From assembly GCA_022707665.1 (NCBI GenBank), contig JAKJAE010000209.1, positions 1-5,530 on the forward strand: a stretch of DNA of 5,530 nt. Direction: 5' to 3'. This DNA comes from Chloroflexota bacterium (GTDB lineage: Bacteria; Chloroflexota; Anaerolineae; B4-G1; SLSP01). Under the pieces are notes generated by a model that saw only the letters and a list, made by a program, of their open reading frames with translations, made no database searches and was not told where the DNA came from. Of the stretch, positions 1 through 5,072 are shown piece by piece (position 1 is the first letter of the stretch; every line of letters begins with the position of its first letter). The translations under genes were made by a program, and so were the position numbers.

Positions 1-1203
1 CCCCAGAAGCCGTCCGGTCGGGGTGCCCTTGCCGATTTCATGGAGAAGCTTGATGACCCCCTCCGCGTCGCCAAAGGGGAGGAGTCCTGAGTCCATGGCC
101 ACACCCATCGTGACACCGGCCTCGATAGTATCCAGGCCATATGCATTGCAGAGGGTGACCATCTTGCCGATCGCGTCCAGGTCGCTGATGCCGCAGTTGG
201 CGCCGAAGGCCCAGTCGGACTCGTACTCGATGCAGGAGACGGCCTCATTGCCGTCCTTATCGTAGAGGGTGTTGGAGCATTGGATAATGCAGCCAGGGCT
301 GCAGGCGTGGTTATAGACTTCTTTGCCGGTGCGCTCTTTGTTAGTCTCAAAAATGGCCTCGCCGGCGATGTCGGCTGCACCCTCAAACCGACCGCTGCTG
401 AAACTGCGGGTCGGCAAGCCCCCGGCCTCGTTGAGGATGTTGACGAGGATAGCCGTGCCGTAAGAGTTGAGGCCACCCTTGGGCTTGGTTACGGGGTGCG
501 TCATAAGCGCGTCACGCATCTTTGCCTGGCCCTGTTTGAAGAGCGCTTCGTCCGCGATATGGACGCCAGGTCCATCCGTGGGATCGATGACGATAGCCTT
601 AAGCCGCTTGCTGCCCATCACAGCACCCAGGCCTCCGCGGCCTGAGTAGCGGGTAGGGTTGCGCTTCATATCGTTGAAGGCAACGCCGGAGTTGGGGTAG
701 CCGAACTCGCCCGACGTCCCGATGGCGGCGATGTGTACCTTGGTGCCAAAACGGGCATAGATCTCAGGGTAGACCTCGTAGAGATCCCTTCCCGTGTACG
801 TATCGGCGGGTTCGAACGTAACCTTTGGCTTACCGTCCGCGATCGCAATGTGGACCATCCAGAACCCGTTTTCCTCAGCCTGCCCCTCGACTATCAGGGC
901 CTTGATCCCCATGCGGGCCAGGGCGGGGGCCCATCCTGAACCGGCATTCGACTCCTTGATGCCGCCTGTGAGCGGCGACTTGGCACCCACGGACACACGG
1001 GCCGAAGTCGGCGCCGATGTGCCGGTGACGATGCCGGGCGCGAAGATCAGCTTGTTGTTGGGACCCAGGGGATGGCACTCGGGATCAACCTCGTCATAGA
1101 TGAGCGTAGAGGTGAGACCACGTCCACCGAGGTTCTTGTAGCGCTCGGGGACTTCTTCCAGTTTCGACGATCGATCGTTCATATTTAGACGCAGTATCCA
1201 CAT
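1..1203 (-). CDS. AOR-family tungsten/molybdenum-pterin oxidoreductase (AOR-A), C-terminus beyond window
   Basis: The first 401 codons of an aldehyde:ferredoxin oxidoreductase-family protein are visible; full-length members have about 600 residues. Known members oxidise aldehydes to acids in the cytoplasm and pass electrons to ferredoxin, using a bis-pterin W or Mo centre and one [4Fe-4S] cluster. Seen here: the N-terminal AOR domain (LGGRGLTS, PLGPNNKLIFAPG, SNAGSGWAP), then GGLGAVMGSKRLKAI, then LPTRSFSSGRFEG. The cluster cysteines are C301, C305 and C309, followed by FGANCGI and CNAYGLDTIEAG (352-363), which resembles the family pterin-binding segment. The fourth cluster cysteine should lie past the left edge. 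The ATG at 1203 is chosen because AGGAGG sits 7 nt upstream. The cysteine spacing is C-x3-C-x3-C rather than the classical C-x2-C-x3-C, suggesting a distinct subfamily. The gene diverges from AOR-B and has a riboswitch-like leader. Family is secure; substrate and metal are unknown. Confidence 0.93.
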   Translation of the reverse strand, partial: MWILRLNMNDRSSKLEEVPERYKNLGGRGLTSTLIYDEVDPECHPLGPNNKLIFAPGIVTGTSAPTSARVSVGAKSPLTGGIKESNAGSGWAPALARMGIKALIVEGQAEENGFWMVHIAIADGKPKVTFEPADTYTGRDLYEVYPEIYARFGTKVHIAAIGTSGEFGYPNSGVAFNDMKRNPTRYSGRGGLGAVMGSKRLKAIVIDPTDGPGVHIADEALFKQGQAKMRDALMTHPVTKPKGGLNSYGTAILVNILNEAGGLPTRSFSSGRFEGAADIAGEAIFETNKERTGKEVYNHACSPGCIIQCSNTLYDKDGNEAVSCIEYESDWAFGANCGISDLDAIGKMVTLCNAYGLDTIEAGVTMGVAMDSGLLPFGDAEGVIKLLHEIGKGTPTGRLLG

Positions 1204-1205
1204 GA

Positions 1206-1216
1206 AGCAACCTCCT
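1206..1216 (-). promoter_or_regulatory. Ribosome binding site of AOR-A
   Basis: On the minus strand AAGGAGG lies 7 nt before the ATG at 1203. This near-perfect Shine-Dalgarno sequence fixes the AOR-A start and shows that the gene is translated from a leader mRNA. Confidence 0.85.
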
Positions 1217-1235
1217 TGATCGAGTTGACGGCTAT

Positions 1236-1254
1236 GGGCAGGCGAGCGCTGCCC
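1236..1254 (-). other. Hairpin in the AOR-A leader, upstream of the RBS
   Basis: A 6-bp inverted repeat (GGGCAG / CTGCCC) encloses a 7-nt loop, about 20 nt upstream of the AOR-A Shine-Dalgarno. No U tract follows on either strand, so it does not look like a terminator. It may be a structural element of the long 5' untranslated region. Function is not evident. Confidence 0.5.
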
Positions 1255-1279
1255 CCCTGACGAAAGAGACCTGTATGCA

Positions 1280-1299
1280 TGACCGGGCAAAGCCCGTCA
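1280..1299 (-). other. Second hairpin in the AOR-A leader
   Basis: TGAC-GGGC pairs with GCCC-GGTCA around an AAA (plus) / TTT (minus) loop, with one bulged base. It lies just past the terminator T tract on the AOR-A transcript. It lacks its own U run. It could be a read-through structure or contribute to mRNA stability. Confidence 0.45.
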
Positions 1300-1315
1300 C
1301 GGCACATAGAAACAC

Positions 1316-1356
1316 AAAAAGGCAGCTTCTCCGTGGTTGACCACGGAAAAGCTGCC
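1316..1356 (-). terminator. Intrinsic terminator (attenuator) in the AOR-A leader
   Basis: On the minus strand GGCAGCTT pairs with AAGCTGCC. A small mismatch follows, then CCGTGG pairs with CCACGG around a 4-nt loop, and the hairpin ends directly in TTTTTGTGTTT. This is a textbook Rho-independent terminator. It lies after the AOR-A promoter and about 115 nt before the AOR-A start, so it would stop AOR-A transcription unless the hairpin is prevented. Its 5' arm shares GGCAGC (1351-1356) with the 3' strand of the putative aptamer closing stem, which is the layout of a transcriptional riboswitch. Confidence 0.82.
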
Positions 1357-1445
1357 TCCTTTGCAAACACGGCAGGCGTCAGAATTGCTCCTGGCACCCT
1401 ATCGCCCTGAGAACCCGGAGGGCCCCTTTGGGTCGGAGGACCAGC
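1351..1445 (-). ncRNA. Putative molybdenum/tungsten cofactor (Moco/Tuco-type) riboswitch aptamer
   Basis: This 95-nt minus-strand segment lies between the AOR-A promoter and the attenuator. The closing stem is seen directly: GCTG-gt-CCTCC (1445-1435) pairs with GGAGG-CAGC (1359-1351). The 3' part, CGCCTGCCGTG followed by TTTGCAAAGG (about 1378-1358), closely resembles the 3' part of the E. coli moaA Moco riboswitch as I remember it (CGCCTCCCGTATCTGGAAAGG). A GTGCCAGG stretch precedes it, as GCCACCAGG does in E. coli. Where E. coli has a long GC hairpin before this motif, only a short loop is present here, reminiscent of the shortened variants proposed to sense the tungsten cofactor. Placement before an AOR, a Mo/W-pterin enzyme, supports the call. 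The match is from memory, not a covariance-model hit. Confidence 0.62.
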
Positions 1446-1483
1446 GATTCGATCGCTCTGAGCGCGTCTATGCGTTGAATATC

Positions 1484-1491
1484 GTTATAAC
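1484..1491. other. Palindrome GTTATAAC at the predicted AOR-A transcription start
   Basis: A perfect 8-bp AT-rich palindrome lies 3 nt downstream of the AOR-A -10 box, around the predicted start near 1488. It could be part of the melted initiation region or a small operator. An 8-mer may be chance. Confidence 0.3.
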
Positions 1492-1494
1492 ATC

Positions 1495-1522
1495 ATAATA
1501 GATTCGTCTTTGTTTTTGTCAA
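1495..1522 (-). promoter_or_regulatory. Sigma70-type promoter of AOR-A
   Basis: On the minus strand a consensus -35 box TTGACA (1522-1517) is followed after 16 nt by TATTAT (1500-1495), five of six matching TATAAT. Transcription should start near 1488, giving a leader of about 285 nt that holds the riboswitch-like element, the attenuator and two more hairpins. An alternative -10, TATGAT (1497-1492), would have a 19-nt spacer and is less likely. Confidence 0.75.
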
Positions 1523-1559
1523 GGAAGTGAAAGACCTGGTGGCCAACGGATATCACTGC

Positions 1560-1628
1560 CCCAGAGGCTGGTGCTGCAATCCGATTCAGATGGTTCAGCC
1601 CTGCATGAGCGTTGATTTGACCTCTGGG
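1560..1628 (+). repeat. Inverted repeat CCCAGAGG / CCTCTGGG upstream of AOR-B
   Basis: An exact 8-bp inverted repeat lies at 1560-1567 and 1621-1628, with 53 nt between the arms. A smaller nested repeat, GGCTG (1566-1570) and CAGCC (1596-1600), overlaps the left arm. The right arm abuts the putative AOR-B -35 box. It may be a pair of half-sites for a regulator or, if transcribed from further upstream, a leader stem. Chance occurrence is possible. Confidence 0.35.
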
Positions 1629-1643
1629 CCAATCGGGTAGAAT
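1617..1643 (+). promoter_or_regulatory. Candidate promoter of AOR-B
   Basis: TTGACC (1617-1622) and TAGAAT (1638-1643) are separated by 15 nt, shorter than the optimal 17. Transcription would start near 1650, leaving a leader of about 30 nt before the GTG at 1681. The in-frame ATG at 1642 lies inside this -10 box, so it could not be the start if this promoter is real. Confidence 0.5.
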
Positions 1644-1670
1644 GGATCCGACGCATGTCATCATATCGAG

Positions 1671-1675
1671 GGAGG
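1671..1675 (+). promoter_or_regulatory. Ribosome binding site deciding the GTG start of AOR-B
   Basis: GGAGG, within GAGGGAGG, lies 5 nt before GTG 1681. No comparable site precedes the in-frame ATG at 1642, so this motif fixes the start. Confidence 0.8.
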
Positions 1676-1680
1676 AATCT

Positions 1681-3555
1681 GTGAACGGTTACACTGGCAA
1701 GATCCTGAGGGTTGACCTGACGACGAGGGCCATCACGGTGGAAGAGCCCGACGAGCGCTTCTATCGTCAATATCTGGGTGGGGCAGGGCTGATTGCGTAT
1801 TATCTGCTTAAGGAGGTCTCCGCCGACGTTGATCCACTTGGACCGGATAACCTCCTGATCTTTGCTGGAGGGCCGATCACGGGAGTGCCCATTGCGGGCT
1901 CCGGTCGCAGCGCCGTGGGCGGCAGATCGCCGCTGAACGGGGGCTATGGTGAGGCAGATGTGGGCGGGTTCTTCGGTGCTGAGCTGCGCCGGGCGGGCTA
2001 TGATGCGGTCATCGTACGCGGACAGGCGGACACCCCCATCTATTTGTGGCTGCACGATGGCGAGGCTGAGATTCGACCCGCCGATCACCTCTGGGGAAAG
2101 ACCACGGGAGAATGTCAGGAGACCGTCAAGGCGGAGCTCGGCGAGAGGAACGCGCGCTTTGCTCTCATCGGTCCGGCTGGTGAGAAGATGGTGCGCTATG
2201 CCTGCGTGATCAATGACCTCAAGCATGCCGCAGGCCGAACGGGGCTCGGGGCAGTGATGGGGTCCAAGAAGCTCAAGTGCGTCGTAGCACGGGGGTCCGC
2301 AGCGGTGCCGGTGGCTGACAAGGAAGGCCTCTCGGCCCTGGCCAAGTTCATGGTGACAAACTGGAAGAAGACATCGTACAGCATGCACGATCTGGGCACC
2401 CCAGGGGGCCTGACCGGGCTCCACAAGGAGGGAAAGCTCCCAACACGCAACTTCCAGGATGGGCAGTTCGAGGGCAACGAACGCATCGGCGGCGAGGCGT
2501 TGCGCGATACACTGTTAATCGACCGGGGCGGCTGCTACGCCTGCCCGATTCGTTGCAAGCGCGTGGTTGAGGTCGATGATGCCGACTATAAGGTTGATCC
2601 GATGTACGGTGGCCCGGAGTATGAGACGTTGGGCTCCTTCGGCTCGCTGTGTGGCGTGGACGATCTGCGCGCTATCAGCAAGGCCAATGAGATCTGCAAT
2701 GCTTACGGGATGGATACCATCTCGGCAGGTATGGTTGTGGCCTTTGCGATGGAGTGTTTTGAGAACGAACTGCTCTCCGCGGATGACACTGATGGTCTGG
2801 AACTGCGATTCGGCAACGCGAAGGCGATGGTGGCCATGGTGCAGAAGATTGCCGATCGTGAGGGCCTGGGTGATCTGCTCGCCGAAGGGTCGGCCATTGC
2901 GGCGCAGAAGATCGGGCGTGGTGCTGACGCCTTTACCGTGAATGCGCACAACCAGCCCTTCCCGATGCATGAGTGCCGCTCGCGCCATGGTCAGGCGCTG
3001 GGATACGCTGTTTCGCCGACGGGTGCAGATCATATGCACAACATTTGGGATGAAGGCCTCGTGCATGACCCGGTGGGCGAGGGATGGCAGGACATGGGGG
3101 TCTATACGGCTGTGCCAGCGACCGAACTGTCCGCGGCCAAGGTGCACGCTTATTCGGTCACGGCAGCTATGAAATGGCTGGACAACTCACTGGGGCTCTG
3201 TATGTTCATCCCTTGGTCCGCCGACCAGAAGGTTGAGATAGTCCGGGCGATCACGGGGTGGAGAACCAACCTATGGGAACTGCTCAAAGCCGGTGAGCGT
3301 TATGTGACAATGATGCGGCTGTTCAACATGCGCTGCGGCTGGACGCGTGCGGATGATAAGCTTCCGGCACGGATGGCCGAGCCGCATCGCAGTGGTTCCG
3401 TCACTGAGAAGCCGGTGCAACCTGACGTGTTGGCCAGGGCCGTGACCCAATACTATGGCATGATGGGCTGGGATACCGAGACCGGCATGCCAACGGCCCT
3501 CCGGCTGGAGGAGCTGGAGATCGCATGGGCGGCGCCGCAGCCGGCAAACGCCTGA
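1681..3555 (+). CDS. AOR-family tungsten/molybdenum-pterin oxidoreductase (AOR-B), complete
   Basis: A complete 624-residue AOR-family protein, about the usual length. The N-terminus NGYTGKILRVDLTT is the standard family opening. It is followed by YLGGAGLIAYYLL, GRSPLNGGYGEADVGGFFG and GRTGLGAVMGSKKLK. The [4Fe-4S] ligands are visible as C285-x2-C288-x3-C292 (CYACPIRC), with the fourth at C507 in DNSLGLC, matching the spacing of the Pyrococcus furiosus enzyme (288, 291, 295, 494). CNAYGMDTISAG (339-350) resembles the pterin-contact segment. I chose GTG 1681 rather than the in-frame ATG 1642 because GGAGG lies 5 nt upstream and the protein then starts where the family starts. The expected role is cytoplasmic aldehyde oxidation with ferredoxin or a related acceptor; the substrate is unknown. 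An MFS gene follows after 24 nt, so co-transcription is plausible. Confidence 0.95.
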   Translation: MNGYTGKILRVDLTTRAITVEEPDERFYRQYLGGAGLIAYYLLKEVSADVDPLGPDNLLIFAGGPITGVPIAGSGRSAVGGRSPLNGGYGEADVGGFFGAELRRAGYDAVIVRGQADTPIYLWLHDGEAEIRPADHLWGKTTGECQETVKAELGERNARFALIGPAGEKMVRYACVINDLKHAAGRTGLGAVMGSKKLKCVVARGSAAVPVADKEGLSALAKFMVTNWKKTSYSMHDLGTPGGLTGLHKEGKLPTRNFQDGQFEGNERIGGEALRDTLLIDRGGCYACPIRCKRVVEVDDADYKVDPMYGGPEYETLGSFGSLCGVDDLRAISKANEICNAYGMDTISAGMVVAFAMECFENELLSADDTDGLELRFGNAKAMVAMVQKIADREGLGDLLAEGSAIAAQKIGRGADAFTVNAHNQPFPMHECRSRHGQALGYAVSPTGADHMHNIWDEGLVHDPVGEGWQDMGVYTAVPATELSAAKVHAYSVTAAMKWLDNSLGLCMFIPWSADQKVEIVRAITGWRTNLWELLKAGERYVTMMRLFNMRCGWTRADDKLPARMAEPHRSGSVTEKPVQPDVLARAVTQYYGMMGWDTETGMPTALRLEELEIAWAAPQPANA

Positions 3556-3579
3556 TCGCTTACCGTTTCTCTTCTGCTT

Positions 3580-4977
3580 ATGGGTAGAGATCGAACTGAG
3601 GTCGGCGAGGCTCCCGAACGGGGCTTCGCCGACCTTGTTGTCGAGACGGGGAGTGGCGAATCACTGCCTGCTCGCGACCAGCGGCGCAACTTTCGACTGG
3701 GCGTCATCAATGGCGCCATCTTCCGCATCGGTGACGTCTTCATCGATACGGAGATGGTGCTCACGTGGTTCCTCGCACAACTCGGCGCCTCTAACCTCCT
3801 GATCGGCCTCGTTTCGCCGATCCGCTTTGGCGGATCGTTCCTGTTGCAGTTGCTGGCGTCCAGCTATATGGAACGCCAACCCTATAAGCAGCCGTTCTAC
3901 CGCGCCATTTCGGCCTTCCGCAGCACGATCCTGCTGGTCTTTGCGCTGATGGTAGCGCTCGTTCCGGTCGGCAGCCCATGGTTGGCGGTGGCGTTCTTCA
4001 CGGTGCTGACGCTCTTCAGCCTGAGTGCGGGATTGGTCAATATCCCGTTTATGGACGTTGTCGGCAAGGTGATCCCTGCGCGGCGTCGTGGGGCTTTCTT
4101 CGGCCAGCGGATGTTCTATGGGGGTATCCTTGCCCTTGGCGGGAGCTCGGTCGTTGGCTTCTTGCTTGGCGAGTCGGGGTTACCGTTCCCGATCAATGTG
4201 TCGGTGATGTTCGTGCTCTCGGCGATTTTCTATGGGCTAACCGCCTGGTCATGGATCCTGGTCAAGGAACCACCGAGCCCGCTGGTGCTGCGCGATGCGC
4301 CAGGCCATGAGCCCGGTGTTATCGCCGCATTGTCTGGACAGCTCAAGCGCGGCTTTCGGGTACTCCGGGAGGACGCGCTGTACCGGCACCTGGCGCTGGT
4401 CCACCTCGCGCTGCTGGTCGGTGATTGGCCTTCGTCGTTCTACGTTGTCTATGCCCGCCGCGAGCTCGGCATTCAGGCTGGCCTGGTGGGCCTTTACCTG
4501 GCTGTGCGAACGGTGGCTTCGATCCTCTCGAATCTGGTTTGGGGACGTGTCAGTGATGGGCGGGGGAATCGTGCCCTGATCATCACGACGACAGTGGTCG
4601 GGATGGCGACGCCACTGATCGCGCTGCTGATCGGGACGATCGGTCGTTCGGCCCCCGGCGGGGCGGTGTGGCTCGGCTATGCCTTTGCCGCCGTTTTCCT
4701 GATGTCCGGTGCTTACAGCTCTGGCTCGGGCATCGGCTTGATAAACTACCTGATGGACACTGCGCCGGGTGCACAGCGACCGCTCTATTTGGCCTTCAAC
4801 AACACGGTTTTCGGCCTTGTGCGCTTTGCCGCGATGGCGAGTGGCCTGATCGTCGATTGGGCTGGATTCCGTGTGCTCTTCGGCATCTCGGCCGTGGCAT
4901 ATATCGTAGCATTCGGATTGTCGCTGACGATGTCGGAGCCCCGGGTGCGCTTGCAGGCCAGACCCGGTCAGGCCTGA
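3580..4977 (+). CDS. Major facilitator superfamily (MFS) transporter, 12 membrane segments
   Basis: This 465-residue protein has about twelve hydrophobic segments, roughly at 41-63, 72-95, 108-130, 134-156, 180-198, 205-228, 270-291, 300-320, 332-354, 361-387, 405-426 and 431-451. A hydrophilic loop (229-268) separates the two halves, as in MFS carriers. WGRVSDGRGNR (321-331) is the MFS motif-A-like loop in the second half. MERQPYKQP (97-105) sits at the equivalent place in the first half. TAPGAQRPLYLAFNN (394-408) resembles a conserved segment of a poorly characterised bacterial MFS group. The roughly 38-residue N-terminal tail is hydrophilic. The ATG at 3580 is the only plausible start before the first membrane segment, yet it has no Shine-Dalgarno. 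It lies 24 nt after AOR-B, suggesting an operon; the substrate is unknown. A strong hairpin lies just inside the gene, and a palindrome spans its stop. Confidence 0.9.
   Translation: MGRDRTEVGEAPERGFADLVVETGSGESLPARDQRRNFRLGVINGAIFRIGDVFIDTEMVLTWFLAQLGASNLLIGLVSPIRFGGSFLLQLLASSYMERQPYKQPFYRAISAFRSTILLVFALMVALVPVGSPWLAVAFFTVLTLFSLSAGLVNIPFMDVVGKVIPARRRGAFFGQRMFYGGILALGGSSVVGFLLGESGLPFPINVSVMFVLSAIFYGLTAWSWILVKEPPSPLVLRDAPGHEPGVIAALSGQLKRGFRVLREDALYRHLALVHLALLVGDWPSSFYVVYARRELGIQAGLVGLYLAVRTVASILSNLVWGRVSDGRGNRALIITTTVVGMATPLIALLIGTIGRSAPGGAVWLGYAFAAVFLMSGAYSSGSGIGLINYLMDTAPGAQRPLYLAFNNTVFGLVRFAAMASGLIVDWAGFRVLFGISAVAYIVAFGLSLTMSEPRVRLQARPGQA
3599..3635 (+). other. Strong hairpin at the start of the MFS coding region
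   Basis: AGGTCGGCGA (3599-3608) is exactly complementary to TCGCCGACCT (3626-3635). The stem continues inward through about six more pairs, including wobbles, to a 5-nt loop, making a nearly continuous 16-bp stem. It starts 20 nt after the MFS ATG and is followed by TTGTTGT, a weak U-rich tail. It could act as an attenuator between AOR-B and the transporter, or hinder ribosomes at a start that lacks a Shine-Dalgarno. Confidence 0.55.
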
Positions 4978-4984
4978 CCGGGTC
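4961..4984 (+). repeat. Perfect 24-bp palindrome across the MFS stop codon
   Basis: GACCCGGTCAGG is followed directly by its exact reverse complement. As RNA this gives about 10 bp with a GGCC loop. The MFS stop (TGA, 4975-4977) lies inside the right arm. A weaker hairpin with GGGGCC (4987-4992) and GGCCCC (5002-5007) follows. There is no U tract, so an ordinary intrinsic terminator is not indicated. It may stabilise the mRNA 3' end, assist termination or be a protein-binding site. Confidence 0.6.
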
Positions 4985-5035
4985 AGGGGGCCGGCGTGCC
5001 TGGCCCCTCCTCGGGCCAGCTCCGTCCGTGGGACG

Positions 5036-5063
5036 TTGACCCCCGGAAGGCGTCGGCTATACT
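5036..5063 (+). promoter_or_regulatory. Sigma70-type promoter of the NAGPA-domain gene, probably giving a leaderless mRNA
   Basis: TTGACC (5036-5041) and TATACT (5058-5063) are 16 nt apart, each a 5/6 or better match to consensus. The ATG at 5073 begins only 9 nt after the -10 box. Transcription should therefore start at or within about three bases of the start codon, and no Shine-Dalgarno is present at normal spacing. This suggests that the gene is transcribed independently of the MFS gene and translated from a leaderless or nearly leaderless mRNA. Confidence 0.65.
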
Positions 5064-5072
5064 TCCCCGGCA

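Larger units (their letters stand above)
1204..1680. other. 477-base divergent intergenic control region
   Basis: This gene-free stretch separates the two AOR genes. The minus half (1204-1522) is the AOR-A promoter and structured leader. The rest (about 1523-1680) holds a promoter candidate, an inverted repeat and the ribosome binding site for AOR-B. I find no tRNA, insertion sequence or convincing small gene. Short open frames here run through the hairpins and have no recognisable protein content. Confidence 0.7.

Noticed and set aside
280..645. 121-codon plus-strand frame opposite AOR-A
   Set aside because: Antisense shadow of AOR-A coding sequence. No start signal and no family resemblance.
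1185..1397. 70-codon minus-strand frame through the AOR-A leader, possible leader peptide
   Set aside because: It runs through the terminator and hairpins and overlaps the AOR-A start, with no Shine-Dalgarno and no attenuation-type codon run. The RNA structures explain the stretch better.
1351..1445. Cobalamin riboswitch (GCCAGGAG and CCTGCC resemble the B12 box)
   Set aside because: The two blocks are separated by too many bases to form the contiguous B12 box and the regulated gene is not B12-related. The Moco-type resemblance is longer and fits the gene.
1523..1680. A second cofactor riboswitch on the plus strand before AOR-B
   Set aside because: No equivalent of the conserved GCCTGCCGTG...AAAGG block is found, there is no terminator, and the likely promoter leaves only about 30 nt of leader.
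1519..2424. 301-codon open frame on the minus strand opposite AOR-B
   Set aside because: It is antisense to a clear AOR gene, its translation is rich in His, Arg, Pro and Cys with no recognisable domain, and it begins without a ribosome binding site. It is a shadow frame of GC-rich DNA.
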